Shown: positions 25,231 to 34,480, numbered from the stretch's first letter. The stretch: DNA of 64,000 nucleotides from Sulfolobales archaeon (GCA_025059075.1 JANXDZ010000002.1:186001-250000); one strand, 5' to 3'. Made by a program: numbers and translations. The notes: a model not told the origin generated them from the sequence alone.

Positions 25231-26394
25231 TTATTCTGAAGCGTAGTTCTTCGCCCATTCCTTATATTTGCTTATAACGATCTCGTCTATGCTTGGCCTT
25301 ACTTCCTTAAGAGTTTCCTCAAAATCCTCCATAGTTATTTCTCTAACTCTATTACTTTCAAAGTATTCTTCAATGACTCTATTCAATGTCTCCATAACTA
25401 CGATCTCTATGTCGTGACTAGAGTAATTCTCAGTTAACTCAGCTAACTTATCGTAGTTAATGCTGCTTCCTGCTTTTATAGCTCCACTTTCTTCAACTTT
25501 CTTAATAAAGTATTTGAATAGCTCAGCTCTCAGCGCTTTATCAGGAGGAGGGACATAGATCCTCTTCTGAAATCTCCTCACGAAGCCTATGTCCAACAAC
25601 CATGGTTTATTAGTTGCTCCAATTATAAACAGCAACTGTCTCCCTCCACCTTTATCATAGAGACCGTCCATTTCTGTAAGGAATTGATTTTTAACTCTAG
25701 CTTCACCGCCTACTTCACTACTATAGATTCTAAGCAGTCCATCGACTTCATCTATAAATATTATCACTGGTCTTCCTTCAGACACGATCTCTCTGGCTTT
25801 TCTAAATATTCTAGCAACATTCTTTTCTGCTTCACCAAGCCATTTACTCATAATGTCTGCTCCACTCACTTTTATTAAAACAGCGCCTGCTTCATTAGCT
25901 AATGCTGCAGCTATAAATGTCTTGCCACAGCCGGGGGGACCGTATAACAGTACTCCCTTCGGCCATCCCAATGCATATAAGTGAGGGGCTTTTATTGGAT
26001 ATATAATGCTTCTCTTTAAACTTCTCTTTACTTCATCTAAGCCGACGACGTCATTAAAGGTTATCTTAGGCCTATTGGGGGAATCTAAATCAAGTACTTC
26101 TATATTAATGTCACTACTTTGAATAGCTTGTACTTCACGGTCTCCCATGCTTGAAAGAGCTTGAGCCATTCTCTCTAACTGCCTTATTCTCGTTGAATAC
26201 TTATTAATTAGATCTATGTAAACGCCTCTAAACGGTGTATCTGTCCTAAGCCTAACTATGTGTTGAAAGAGTTCTATGGCTCTCTTATAATTGTCTAACG
26301 CTTCATCATAGTTACCTGCTCTATCAGCCATAACAGCTCTTTTAGCATATAATCTAGCCTTCTCCTCCAGTGGATCATACATAGGTGTAGTCAC
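25231..26394 (-). CDS. cdvC: CdvC, Vps4-like AAA ATPase of cell division
   Basis: Disassembles or remodels CdvB polymers during cytokinesis. Residues 1-75 form a MIT domain (three helices, EKARLYAKRAVMADRAGNYDEAL), followed by a linker and an AAA module with Walker A GPPGCGKT, Walker B IIFIDEVDG, and a sensor region with ATNKPW and an arginine finger area FVRRFQKR. It has 387 residues, a normal length. The start is 15 bases after the cdvB stop, so the two are co-transcribed. Confidence 0.96.
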   Translation of the reverse strand: MTTPMYDPLEEKARLYAKRAVMADRAGNYDEALDNYKRAIELFQHIVRLRTDTPFRGVYIDLINKYSTRIRQLERMAQALSSMGDREVQAIQSSDINIEVLDLDSPNRPKITFNDVVGLDEVKRSLKRSIIYPIKAPHLYALGWPKGVLLYGPPGCGKTFIAAALANEAGAVLIKVSGADIMSKWLGEAEKNVARIFRKAREIVSEGRPVIIFIDEVDGLLRIYSSEVGGEARVKNQFLTEMDGLYDKGGGRQLLFIIGATNKPWLLDIGFVRRFQKRIYVPPPDKALRAELFKYFIKKVEESGAIKAGSSINYDKLAELTENYSSHDIEIVVMETLNRVIEEYFESNRVREITMEDFEETLKEVRPSIDEIVISKYKEWAKNYASE

Positions 26395-26409
26395 CTAAAA
26401 AGACTCTAC

Positions 26410-27138
26410 TTATGTTTTAATTAAGATCCTTCCTTCACGCTCCAACTCCTTAAGAGCTAATATGATCTGCTCTTTAGATACATTGTATTTCTTTGATACT
26501 ATATCTAAGTTTATTATTCCATTGAGGCTTTTCACTTCTTCAATTAACCACGCTTTTATGACTTCCATCGGCACGTTAGTAGGTGGCGATAGCTCCTCTA
26601 ACTCCATTTTCTTAACTATATCTACTTCCTCCTTAGGCGACGCCTTCCCATATATGTTCGGCAAGCCCGTTGATGAAACTATATTTATAGCTATTTTCTC
26701 TAACTCAGATATCTTTTCAACCATGTCTGGAGCTATTCTAGCTAACATAGGCTTTAGCGGCTGTAGAGTTGATAGTACTTCAGGTATCGTTCTCAATACA
26801 TCGCTCATTTCTACTACAGTCTCAAGCCTCAGCTTTACTTGGAGTAAGAACCTCTTGGCTTGGAGGACTATGCTCAATAACTTACCTATTTCCTCAAGTT
26901 CAGCTATGTATATCTGCTGGCTCTCCTTATCGCCCTTTAAGCCAGCGTCTCGAGCCTTTCCCACTAAGTAACTTTGTCTATCTTCTACTTTCTTTCTCGT
27001 AACATCAAGTTCGCCAATCATGCCATCTAGGATTGCTATCATTCTAGCTAGTTCTTCAGGCCTATCCCTCCTCCCAATGCCAAGTACTTTTGTAAACCAA
27101 TTAATGAAGCTGGGCAACGTTGATGCAGTGGTACTCAT
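26410..27138 (-). CDS. cdvB: CdvB, ESCRT-III-like division protein
   Basis: Forms the constricting polymer at the division site. The N-terminal 165 residues are a charged helical ESCRT-III (Snf7-like) core. A linker with ELSPPTNVP resembles the proline-rich MIM2 motif that binds the MIT domain of CdvC. The C-terminal 55 residues (MEVIKAWLIEEVKSLNGIIN to the end) form the winged-helix domain that contacts CdvA in Sulfolobus. With 242 residues this is the full-length paralogue, not a short CdvB1-3 type. Confidence 0.95.
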   Translation of the reverse strand: MSTTASTLPSFINWFTKVLGIGRRDRPEELARMIAILDGMIGELDVTRKKVEDRQSYLVGKARDAGLKGDKESQQIYIAELEEIGKLLSIVLQAKRFLLQVKLRLETVVEMSDVLRTIPEVLSTLQPLKPMLARIAPDMVEKISELEKIAINIVSSTGLPNIYGKASPKEEVDIVKKMELEELSPPTNVPMEVIKAWLIEEVKSLNGIINLDIVSKKYNVSKEQIILALKELEREGRILIKT

Positions 27139-27207
27139 TCAATATCCCTCAGTGAATAACCTTTGATTGACAGAGTGTTTAAAAAGCGGAGCTAGGTAAT
27201 ACTGAGC

Positions 27208-27885
27208 TTAAGCACTTACAACTACTACTGGCACAGGCTGCGTACTTTGGGTAGGCTCAGCAGTCTTAATTGGTGGCACAACAGGTTCTGACTCAAGTCT
27301 ATCTATTTTCTCAACATATTTCTTAACTTCATTTTTCTCCTCACTAACTATCTCCATGTACTTCCTTATTTGATCAGCTGCAGCTTTATACGCTTTTTCA
27401 CTGACTTCACCAGCTATGTAGCTAATCTTGACTGCAGTAAACGCTCTCTCTAATTCAACCATTTCATCCTCTAAGTCAGCCAGCCTCCTATTCATTTCCT
27501 CCTTAACCTTTCTTGCATCTTCCTTTACCTTACTCAACTCTTCATCAACTTTCTTCTTAAATACTTCATACGCATGTCTAGGGACTTCCTTCTTTGAGTA
27601 AAGATCTTCTATAGCGTGCATTCTCTTCTTTAATTTCTCAAGCCTTCTACACACTGTTTCAGCATTATACTTCCATGTAGGCAGTAGAAGTACTGCTTCT
27701 GAAGTAAGTTTAAACATGTCAATACTTAACTTTTTAAATGTAGAATCATTAAGACACACTTCGAGTTCAGTTACATTGCCATCGCTATCACTGTAAAAGC
27801 TTATCAAAGTCCCTATAACTCTTCCATAAGGATCCTTAATAGGTTGTCCAAGGTATTTCTCCACTTTATCTACTGCCACACTCAA
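27208..27885 (-). CDS. cdvA: CdvA, membrane-recruiting division protein
   Basis: Binds membrane and recruits CdvB to mid-cell. The N-terminal 70 residues are a PRC-barrel-like beta domain (GQPIKDPYGRVIGTL), the middle (about 75-195) is coiled coil, and a Pro-rich linker leads to a C-terminal hydrophobic peptide PVPVVVVSA that fits the ESCRT-III-binding (E3B) peptide. The TTG start is preceded by GAGGGG. A TATA box lies 40 bases upstream, so the cdv genes have their own promoter. A 69-base gap separates it from cdvB. Confidence 0.94.
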   Translation of the reverse strand: MSVAVDKVEKYLGQPIKDPYGRVIGTLISFYSDSDGNVTELEVCLNDSTFKKLSIDMFKLTSEAVLLLPTWKYNAETVCRRLEKLKKRMHAIEDLYSKKEVPRHAYEVFKKKVDEELSKVKEDARKVKEEMNRRLADLEDEMVELERAFTAVKISYIAGEVSEKAYKAAADQIRKYMEIVSEEKNEVKKYVEKIDRLESEPVVPPIKTAEPTQSTQPVPVVVVSA

Positions 27886-27921
27886 TTACATCCCCTCACA
27901 ACTTTGGGTAAACACATTGTT

Positions 27922-27932
27922 CTTTTATAAAG
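27922..27932 (-). promoter_or_regulatory. TATA box of the cdvA promoter
   Basis: CTTTATAAAAG on the minus strand, about 37 bases before the cdvA TTG start. It overlaps the stop codon of the small upstream ORF, which places the division operon's promoter inside the end of that frame. Confidence 0.55.
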
Positions 27933-28209
27933 CAGGGAGCTCAATAATTACAGCTCCATGAATTAGCGTAAGCAATGGTTTCACTCCTCCATCTAAGATG
28001 TCTGAAGCAATTCCTCGAAATAAAGTGATGTAAAGCCAAACACCATCCATAATCGATGTAGGTGATGCGAAGTCTATAAAGCTAGACTTATGGAGTCTAA
28101 AGTAATTGTAAATAAGCTCAGAAGCCTGGCTTATGGCATTACCTCTTCTTGAGGCTGCCGCGCTTTCAACCATCATCACTGCTTTAGTAATAGAAGTCCG
28201 CGAACACAC
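27925..28209 (-). CDS. Possible small protein upstream of cdvA
   Basis: A 94-residue frame between the TGS GTPase and cdvA in the same direction. The translation is helix-like (ASELIYNYFRLHKSSFIDF, GVWLYITLFRGIASDIL) and uses codons like its neighbours, but I know no relatives. No ribosome site precedes the GTG at 28209; an internal ATG pair (MMVESA) could be the start. Its place beside the cdv operon makes it a candidate accessory division gene, with no direct evidence. Confidence 0.45.
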   Translation of the reverse strand: MCSRTSITKAVMMVESAAASRRGNAISQASELIYNYFRLHKSSFIDFASPTSIMDGVWLYITLFRGIASDILDGGVKPLLTLIHGAVIIELPAL

Positions 28210-28243
28210 TTATTAACATTGCCTCAATGAAGTAAGTTCAGCT

Positions 28244-28288
28244 GCTAGAGCTTCACTGCCTTTCTCCACATGAGAAAACAGCTCTAGC
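28244..28288 (-). terminator. Two-part stem-loop at the end of the TGS GTPase gene
   Basis: Outer arms GCTAGAGCT (28244-28252) and AGCTCTAGC (28280-28288) pair perfectly over 9 bp; inside them TTTCTC (28261-28266) and GAGAAA (28272-28277) form a 6-bp stem with a 5-nt loop. The GTPase stop codon (28284-28286) lies in the outer arm. It may end or stabilise that transcript. Confidence 0.4.
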
Positions 28289-29462
28289 TCCTTGAATGTA
28301 TTTCGACAATATCTCCATCCATTAATACATGGCTGAGCCCCACTCTTTCTCCAGGATATTTAGCTGATGGACCCCATATCTTTGCATATACGAATCCCTC
28401 TAAGAGCTTGCTATGTATTTTTGCTACAACATCTCGCACTGTAGAACCCTTCATTAGCACTAATGGTTTTTCAGAAACCTTCATGCCGGGCTGCTTAGTG
28501 TATACCCTTATTAATTCAAGTATTTTCACAAGCTCTTCACCCAAGCGATCAATGCCCTGCTTACTTATGGCTGAAGCTACTATCACTGGAACACACGTTA
28601 ACAAATTGCTTACCTCCTTAGCTTTCTCTACGGCATAGTCTGGCCTTACATCTGCTTTATTTATAACTACTACAGTGGGTTTATAGGATCTATTCTCAAA
28701 TAATCCATTCTCAACATCATCTAGAGTTACTTCACCATATACTTTGACTAAGGCATTGTTTATCCTATAGCTCTCCAATAACTTTCTTACATCATCCATT
28801 GTGCAGCCAATTAACTTACCCATTAATGCAAACCTTACTCCACTTCTCCCAGCTCTCTCTTTTTCAATAATAACTCTCCCCTTGGGCTTAGTTATTAATA
28901 CACCTCTCGACTCCAAGTATTCTTTAAGTTTAAGTATTGAATTAACTGGATCCTCTAATGCATCTACTACTAGTACTAATGCATCTGCATTTCTAATGAG
29001 GCCCATGACTCGGCTGTTCACAGAGCTTGTTGAACCTGGAGTTATTGGGGGAGTATCTATTAGCTGTATTAGTATGTCCTTATGCTTCAGCATCCCCGGC
29101 GCAGGCTCAGTAGTTGAGCCAGGGTAATCAGCAATCTTGGTTCTTGCACCAGTAAGTACAGCTACAATACTGCTTTTCCCAACATTTGGAGGCCCTATTA
29201 CTACTGCCTGTACATCACCGCTCTTCTCAATGAAGAAGGAGGCTCCTCTACCAACTCTCTTCCTTTTCCTAAACTCTGCTTCCTCCCTTAGCTCAGCTAA
29301 CCGTTTAGTAGCCCATTCCCTAAGGTTTTCAGTGCCTTTATGTTTTGGAACGCTTGAAAGAAACTCCTCCAATGCCTCTATCTTTTCTTCAATACTACGG
29401 GCTTCCATGACCTTAAGCCACTTTGCCCTCGCTTCAGCAGGTAGATTGGTAACCACTCCCAC
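28284..29462 (-). CDS. DRG/Obg-type GTPase with TGS domain
   Basis: Translation-associated GTPase related to eukaryotic DRG proteins. The 392-residue protein has an N-terminal helical region, a G domain with GPPNVGKSS (P-loop), DYPGSTTEPAPG (switch I), DTPP (G3), and NKADVRPD (G4), and a C-terminal TGS domain (about 315-392, starting near KPLVLMKGSTVRDV). The G4 motif is far from G3, as in DRG proteins, which have an inserted region. It has a GTG start at 29462. Confidence 0.93.
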   Translation of the reverse strand: MGVVTNLPAEARAKWLKVMEARSIEEKIEALEEFLSSVPKHKGTENLREWATKRLAELREEAEFRKRKRVGRGASFFIEKSGDVQAVVIGPPNVGKSSIVAVLTGARTKIADYPGSTTEPAPGMLKHKDILIQLIDTPPITPGSTSSVNSRVMGLIRNADALVLVVDALEDPVNSILKLKEYLESRGVLITKPKGRVIIEKERAGRSGVRFALMGKLIGCTMDDVRKLLESYRINNALVKVYGEVTLDDVENGLFENRSYKPTVVVINKADVRPDYAVEKAKEVSNLLTCVPVIVASAISKQGIDRLGEELVKILELIRVYTKQPGMKVSEKPLVLMKGSTVRDVVAKIHSKLLEGFVYAKIWGPSAKYPGERVGLSHVLMDGDIVEIHSRS

Positions 29463-29596
29463 TACCTCCAGCGTAGCACTATTGAGACTTACTAGAGCGA
29501 GAGCCTAATTCACTGCATTCCTCTTAGTAACTTAGTGAGGTCTCCTCAGCTTCCCCTCATCATTTTATTACTACTTAGCTGAAAGCACTTTTACAC

Positions 29597-29980
29597 TTAG
29601 TTACTATTCCTCCAGCTCTTATAGCTAATGATTTTCAGCTGCCGCCCAGCTTCCAAAAGCCATAGAGCAAGTACTTCAGTTACAGCATTTACAGCTTTAT
29701 CAACGCTTACTTCTATTCCAAAGGTTTCTCTATAAGCATCTATAGCTAAGCCAGGGTCTATTCTCTCCATCATCATTTGTTTAAGAAAGTCGACTAAAGT
29801 TGCTATGGACTCCCCTCTATATAATTCAACTATCCTTTCAAGAGCTCTAAAATCCTCAGCCCTTATAGTTGCCTTCTCCATAAAAGCCCTATCTCTTTTC
29901 ATAGCCAGCCTCCAGTAATTTATTAATAAACTATAGTCCTCTACTAAGCTTCCATCAGCTAATATAGGCTTGCCCTCCAT
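29597..29980 (-). CDS. Helical protein of unknown function
   Basis: A 127-residue, probably all-helical soluble protein (EDYSLLINYWRLAMKRDRAF, AVTEVLALWLLEAGRQLKI). I recognise no motif. The start is ATG at 29980 without an obvious ribosome site, which could mean a leaderless message. It stands alone between the GTPase and a 360-base gap. Confidence 0.6.
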   Translation of the reverse strand: MEGKPILADGSLVEDYSLLINYWRLAMKRDRAFMEKATIRAEDFRALERIVELYRGESIATLVDFLKQMMMERIDPGLAIDAYRETFGIEVSVDKAVNAVTEVLALWLLEAGRQLKIISYKSWRNSN

Positions 29981-30217
29981 ACTGTACAGCAGCCCTCAAC
30001 ACAAACCTACTACTAACACTACTTTTAAAGTACTAATATCGGTAACCTACATGAAGAACGTTAAGTGACTCCCTAATTAAAAAGAACTATTCCATCCTTG
30101 AAGTTTCTTAGCCTTCACGGGCCTTCTTTCATCGAAACCCGCATCATCAAGCCCCGCTTACTTAGACATGGCGCATTCAAAAGCCACATTTCTTTAGAGC
30201 AGGAATGAGGCTACTTA

Positions 30218-30349
30218 ATGAGATATGGAGTGCCTAAAGTTGCTTTGAAAATCTGTGAGAGCTTGAGGGAAATAGGAGTGGATGAAGTGAAGAAGCATAG
30301 ACCTGCATTGACTCTAGAATTTAGCACTTGGCTTTGCAACTTAAGTTAA
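30218..30349 (+). CDS. Possible 43-residue small protein or gene remnant
   Basis: A frame starting ATG at 30218 (MRYGVPKVALKICESL, then VDEVKKHRPALTLEF) and ending at 30349, overlapping the end of the convergent HTH gene by 9 bases. Amino acid composition looks coded. It may be the tail of a lost gene. The remainder of the gap (29981-30217) shows nothing else I can support. Confidence 0.3.
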   Translation: MRYGVPKVALKICESLREIGVDEVKKHRPALTLEFSTWLCNLS

Positions 30350-30691
30350 CTTATTAAACTTCTTTAACATGTATTCAAGTCTATCCAATACGTATCTTCT
30401 TAATTGAGGAGAGTCCTGTGGCACGTTGTTTAAGAGTTCCTCTATTGCTGAAATTATGTCATCGGCTACTAATTTGTATACACGCTCCTTCTCATATTCA
30501 TTGAGTATCTTCAACGCTCTTGCAATAGTAGTATCACTTGGATGAGTCTTTCTCTCTAAGTACTTATATATGGCTGTAGAAGTTACCCCAAGATCTTTTG
30601 CTAGCTCTCTCTCACTACGCGTAGACATTAGTACTTCAACTATCCTATACCTAGCCTCCTTACTCAGCCAGTGGACGAGCTTTTCAACCAT
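30341..30691 (-). CDS. Helix-turn-helix transcriptional regulator
   Basis: A 116-residue DNA-binding protein. An Xre/Cro-like HTH lies at about 20-50 (RSERELAKDLGVTSTAIYKYLERKTHPSDTTIARAL), and the C-terminal half is helical and charged, likely for dimerisation. It is divergent from the dehydrogenase-like gene, 64 bases apart, and may regulate that gene or itself. It has an ATG start. Confidence 0.8.
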   Translation of the reverse strand: MVEKLVHWLSKEARYRIVEVLMSTRSERELAKDLGVTSTAIYKYLERKTHPSDTTIARALKILNEYEKERVYKLVADDIISAIEELLNNVPQDSPQLRRYVLDRLEYMLKKFNKLT

Positions 30692-30755
30692 AAGTCAGCA
30701 ACTCCTATAATCTAGTATGCCCTGAGAATATTAATGCTTAGAGAGGCCACGAGAA

Positions 30756-31631
30756 GTGCGTGGAGAAGCTCTTGTAGCCACTGGATGGAGTCTTGAAGTT
30801 AGAGATGTTCCAGTAAAGTACAGTAGTGGAGAGTACTTAGTTAAACCTCTCGGAGTTCATCTATGTGGATTTGATAACGCTATTGCATACGGCTACCTAC
30901 CAGTAATTAAGCCAACTATAGTTGGCTCAACTGGAGTAGCTAGAGTAATAGAAGCTGGCTACAACACTAGAGAAGAATTAAGCGGGAGAATAGTCTTAGT
31001 CTCTCCAATAGCTGGAGATAAAATTATTGGCTACACTAGGGATGGCCTCTTAGCTAAATACTCCTCAATACCTGATGAAGCCATAGCGTGTTCCTTAAAT
31101 AGGTTTGAGACATACCATGTAGCATGGTTTCACTTAGCTCTAGCTCAAGCAGTTAACGAACTCGTTACAGGAAAACCCCTGCTCATAGTTGGCGGCGGTC
31201 TAGCCTCCCTAGCCCTAGCCTTATTAGCAAACAACAGTTCTCCAAACATAGCTATACTCACTTACTCAAGGAGGTCTGCTAAATTATTTAAGGACTTAGG
31301 GCTTGAAGTCATTAATGATGTAGTTAACGCTAAATGCTGTTTTGAAGCAGTCTTCTACAACACTCTTTCACTAAACATAGCTAGAGCTCTTAGCAAAGTA
31401 CTTACCCAAAGATCATTAATATACTTGAATCCCCTCATCAACTCTATGAAGCTTAGGACTTTAAGTGAAGTTACCTTAGTGAAAGTCAATCCAGGGGAGA
31501 AGCACTTAGGGCAAATATACGGAGTTTGGAGTAAGTTAAACCGCTACATCAAAGTTATTAAAGTAGAGGACGTTAAAAGTACTTTAGGCCTGCTTCCAGT
31601 TAATGGAGGTGGAGCAATAGTATTGTTTTAA
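30756..31631 (+). CDS. Degenerate MDR (zinc alcohol dehydrogenase-like) protein
   Basis: A 291-residue member of the medium-chain dehydrogenase superfamily, shorter than the usual 340. The N-terminal GroES-like part keeps a cysteine in HLCGFDN, but the usual Gly-His-Glu zinc motif is replaced by GSTGVAR, so catalytic zinc binding is doubtful. The Rossmann region begins with LLIVGGGLASLALALLA. It may be a reductase without zinc or an inactive relative. It has a GTG start at 30756 and converges on the aminotransferase gene. Confidence 0.75.
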   Translation: MRGEALVATGWSLEVRDVPVKYSSGEYLVKPLGVHLCGFDNAIAYGYLPVIKPTIVGSTGVARVIEAGYNTREELSGRIVLVSPIAGDKIIGYTRDGLLAKYSSIPDEAIACSLNRFETYHVAWFHLALAQAVNELVTGKPLLIVGGGLASLALALLANNSSPNIAILTYSRRSAKLFKDLGLEVINDVVNAKCCFEAVFYNTLSLNIARALSKVLTQRSLIYLNPLINSMKLRTLSEVTLVKVNPGEKHLGQIYGVWSKLNRYIKVIKVEDVKSTLGLLPVNGGGAIVLF

Positions 31632-31633
31632 CT

Positions 31634-32848
31634 CTAAGCATTCTTAATTAATTCAGCCAGCCTTCTCACTCCCTCATAAATCTCGTTTATTGATGGATAA
31701 CTGAAGTTGAGCCTCATGCTATTAGCTCCTCCACCATCTGGGTGAAAGCTTTTACCGGGTACATACGCTACTTTATACTCATTGATAGCTTTTTCAAGTA
31801 ATGCTCCTGCATCAAAGTCTTCCTTAAATATATACGTGAATATGAATAGACCTCCTATAGGTCTACTAAACCAAGTGTAGTTAGGGAAGTATTTTTCAAG
31901 CCCGGCAATCATGTGATCCCTCTTTTCCTTATAGACTCTTCTCACTACTTCAATGTGTCTATCTACAACGCCTTTATCTAATGCTCTGGCAAATATGTAT
32001 TGATTTAACGTTGGGCTATGTAAATCCATGTATTGCTTCAGTAGCTCAAGCCTTCTCACAAGCTCCTTAGGAGGCATAATCCACCCTATCCTGATCCCGG
32101 GGGCAAGGATTTTACTTGCTGTACTTATGTATATGACTCTATCCTCTTTATCTAAATATTTAAGAGGAGTTGCCTCAGCCCTATTGTCAAATAGGAAGAA
32201 GCTGTAAGGATCGTCTTCTACAACTATTAAATCATACTTACCTGCTAACTCCATTACGTGCTTCCTCCTTTCAAGACTCATAGTTACTCCACTTGGATTC
32301 TGAGCTGTTGGAATGACATATATGAACTTTGGCAATGCATCTATCGACTTAAGCTTCTTTAATTCCTCCTCTAAAGCCAGTGTCTTCATTCCATGGTCGT
32401 CGAGTTTTATGCCAACTACATCAGCTCCTTGAGCTCTAAATAAGCCGAGTGAAGCTAAGTAAGTTGGAGATTCAGTAATTACCTTATCCCCTGGCACTAT
32501 GAACGCTCTAGCAATCATATCTATTGCCTGTTGACTTCCAGTAGTAATTATCACATTATCTGGATCTGTTTTCACCCCCTTAGTTCTATAAATAAACTCT
32601 GCTACAGCCTTTCTACACTCATATACTCCCATAGTTTCACTATACTGTAGAGCACGATCTCCGAAGTCTTCAATGACTTCTTTAGCTATTTCAGCTAACT
32701 CCTTCTTAGGGAAATACTTTGGATCAGGTATTCCACCAGCAAAGCTAATTATCTCCTTGGACTTTCCAATGATCTTAAGCAGCTCCCTTATTTCAGAGGC
32801 CTTAATTTTTCTAATAGTAGGACTAAGCAAGTGATCGAATTTATCCAC
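31634..32848 (-). CDS. PLP-dependent class I/II aminotransferase (2-aminoadipate/aromatic type)
   Basis: Amino acid transaminase of the LysN/ARO8-like group. The 404-residue sequence shows ISFAGGIPDPKYFP near the start, TTGSQQAIDMIARAF, YVIPTAQNPSGVTMS, VVEDDPYSFF, and the PLP lysine in STASKILAPGIRIGW. The substrate (aromatic, branched-chain or aminoadipate) cannot be fixed. It has a GTG start at 32848. Confidence 0.92.
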   Translation of the reverse strand: MDKFDHLLSPTIRKIKASEIRELLKIIGKSKEIISFAGGIPDPKYFPKKELAEIAKEVIEDFGDRALQYSETMGVYECRKAVAEFIYRTKGVKTDPDNVIITTGSQQAIDMIARAFIVPGDKVITESPTYLASLGLFRAQGADVVGIKLDDHGMKTLALEEELKKLKSIDALPKFIYVIPTAQNPSGVTMSLERRKHVMELAGKYDLIVVEDDPYSFFLFDNRAEATPLKYLDKEDRVIYISTASKILAPGIRIGWIMPPKELVRRLELLKQYMDLHSPTLNQYIFARALDKGVVDRHIEVVRRVYKEKRDHMIAGLEKYFPNYTWFSRPIGGLFIFTYIFKEDFDAGALLEKAINEYKVAYVPGKSFHPDGGGANSMRLNFSYPSINEIYEGVRRLAELIKNA

Positions 32849-32913
32849 TCAGAGCCCCCAAGAATATATGAGTGGAGTAGTTTAATAAGTATGTGGATTA
32901 AGGTAAAGTTAAT

Positions 32914-34476
32914 ATGATCAGGGAAGTAAACTTAGTAGTAAAGAAATTGCGTAAAGGCATGGTTAGAATAGCAATTCTCTATCCAAGTACCTACAGTGCG
33001 TCTCTCTCAAGTCTCGCCATCCACTCTATATATTACATTGCTAACTCATATCCAGAAGTCTATGCAGAGAGATTTACAGCAGATAACTCAAGGAGTCTAG
33101 AAACTCGTTCTCCACTCAAAGACTTTGATTACATAATTAGTAGCATTCACTACGAACTAGATTATCCAAAGCTTGTCTCTATTTTAAACAAGGGAGGTGT
33201 AAGCGTCTTGAGGAACAGTAGGCGTAGTAAACCTCTACTTATAGTTGGAGGCCCTACCCCTATGAGCAATCCAGCTCCATTAATTGATATTGTTGACGCT
33301 ATTGCAGTTGGTGAAGTAGAAGTTCTTTTGCCTACATTAATTGAAGCAATCATTGAGAACCATGGAGAACCAAGTAGGATTTTAGAGGTTCTTCCATCAA
33401 ATGGTTTCTACATTCCAGAGCTGGGGGAGGAGGCGAGAAGACTTTGGACCAACGATCTTAATACAGCGTTTTACCCAGTAAAGCAAATTCAAAGCTTAAG
33501 CAATGAACCAGTTTATGGAAAGGGTTTCATTATTGAAACATCAAGGGGGTGTCCACGTTGGTGTAGGTTCTGCATTGAAGGAAGGTTGTTTAAGCCCCAT
33601 AGAGTTAGAAGCTTCCAAACATTAGTGAAGCTAGTTGAGGAAGGCCTTAGAGTTAATGAAGTTAGTAGAGTAATCGTTTACTCATTGTTCTATCCAGGCT
33701 CTAGCGGAGAGCTGCATATGCTTAAGTATCTTAGTAACCGCGGCATTAAGGCATCAGTTCCATCAATAAGGCTTGACTTATTAAGCGATGAAGTACTTGA
33801 GTTAATACACGGAGTTGGTCAAAGAACTCTAGTGGCTGCTCCAGAAAACGTAAGCAGCTATGGGGAGGCAGTATTATGCAAGTTCTTTAAGAGAAAAGAT
33901 CATGAAGTTACTTTAAAGCAAGCTGTAGACAAAGGCTTTGACTTAAAGCTATACTTCATAGCCGGCATAAAGGGTGAGGACTTTGACAGCATTAGAGAGA
34001 ACGTAGAGTTCATAAGGAGGATCTCTAGCTATGCTAGAAAATCTGGGAGAAAAATTAGTATAAGCATTAACCCACTCATTCCAAAGCCTAAGACGCCATT
34101 CCAATGGATTGGAATGATTGATGTTGCAAGAGCGAAGAAAATAATCAAGTATATGAAGGAAGAACTCGGTGAAGTAGTTGATGTTAGACCTTATGACGCT
34201 GAGTACGCTTGGGCACAAGCATCAATAGCCCTTGGAGACAGCCGCTTGTCTAAACTCATAGTAGAATGGGGGTTGAGTGGAGGAGGTGTGAGTAGTTGGA
34301 AGAGGATTCTGAATAGCTATGATTACTCTACAACCTATGTAACTACTGGACGGAGATTTGGGGAGAAAATGCCGTGGGATGATATCATTATTGGTGAGTA
34401 CGTTGAAGAAGCGGTAAAAGCTGAGTATATTGCATTAAGGAAGATTATTAAGGAAACAGAAGTTACAAATAGTTAG
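32914..34476 (+). CDS. B12-binding-type radical SAM protein
   Basis: A 520-residue radical SAM enzyme. The first 170 residues are a cobalamin-binding-like Rossmann region (RIAILYPSTYSASLSS, LLIVGGPTPMSNPAPLIDIVDAIAVGE). The SAM core begins with SRGCPRWCRFC (CX3CX2C). A later KLYFIAGIKGED and SINPLIPKPKTPFQW are typical of this archaeal group. Its reaction is unknown. The following HEPN gene starts 4 bases after the stop, so the toxin-like pair may be read through from this promoter. Confidence 0.88.
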   Translation: MIREVNLVVKKLRKGMVRIAILYPSTYSASLSSLAIHSIYYIANSYPEVYAERFTADNSRSLETRSPLKDFDYIISSIHYELDYPKLVSILNKGGVSVLRNSRRSKPLLIVGGPTPMSNPAPLIDIVDAIAVGEVEVLLPTLIEAIIENHGEPSRILEVLPSNGFYIPELGEEARRLWTNDLNTAFYPVKQIQSLSNEPVYGKGFIIETSRGCPRWCRFCIEGRLFKPHRVRSFQTLVKLVEEGLRVNEVSRVIVYSLFYPGSSGELHMLKYLSNRGIKASVPSIRLDLLSDEVLELIHGVGQRTLVAAPENVSSYGEAVLCKFFKRKDHEVTLKQAVDKGFDLKLYFIAGIKGEDFDSIRENVEFIRRISSYARKSGRKISISINPLIPKPKTPFQWIGMIDVARAKKIIKYMKEELGEVVDVRPYDAEYAWAQASIALGDSRLSKLIVEWGLSGGGVSSWKRILNSYDYSTTYVTTGRRFGEKMPWDDIIIGEYVEEAVKAEYIALRKIIKETEVTNS

Positions 34477-34480
34477 GGCA

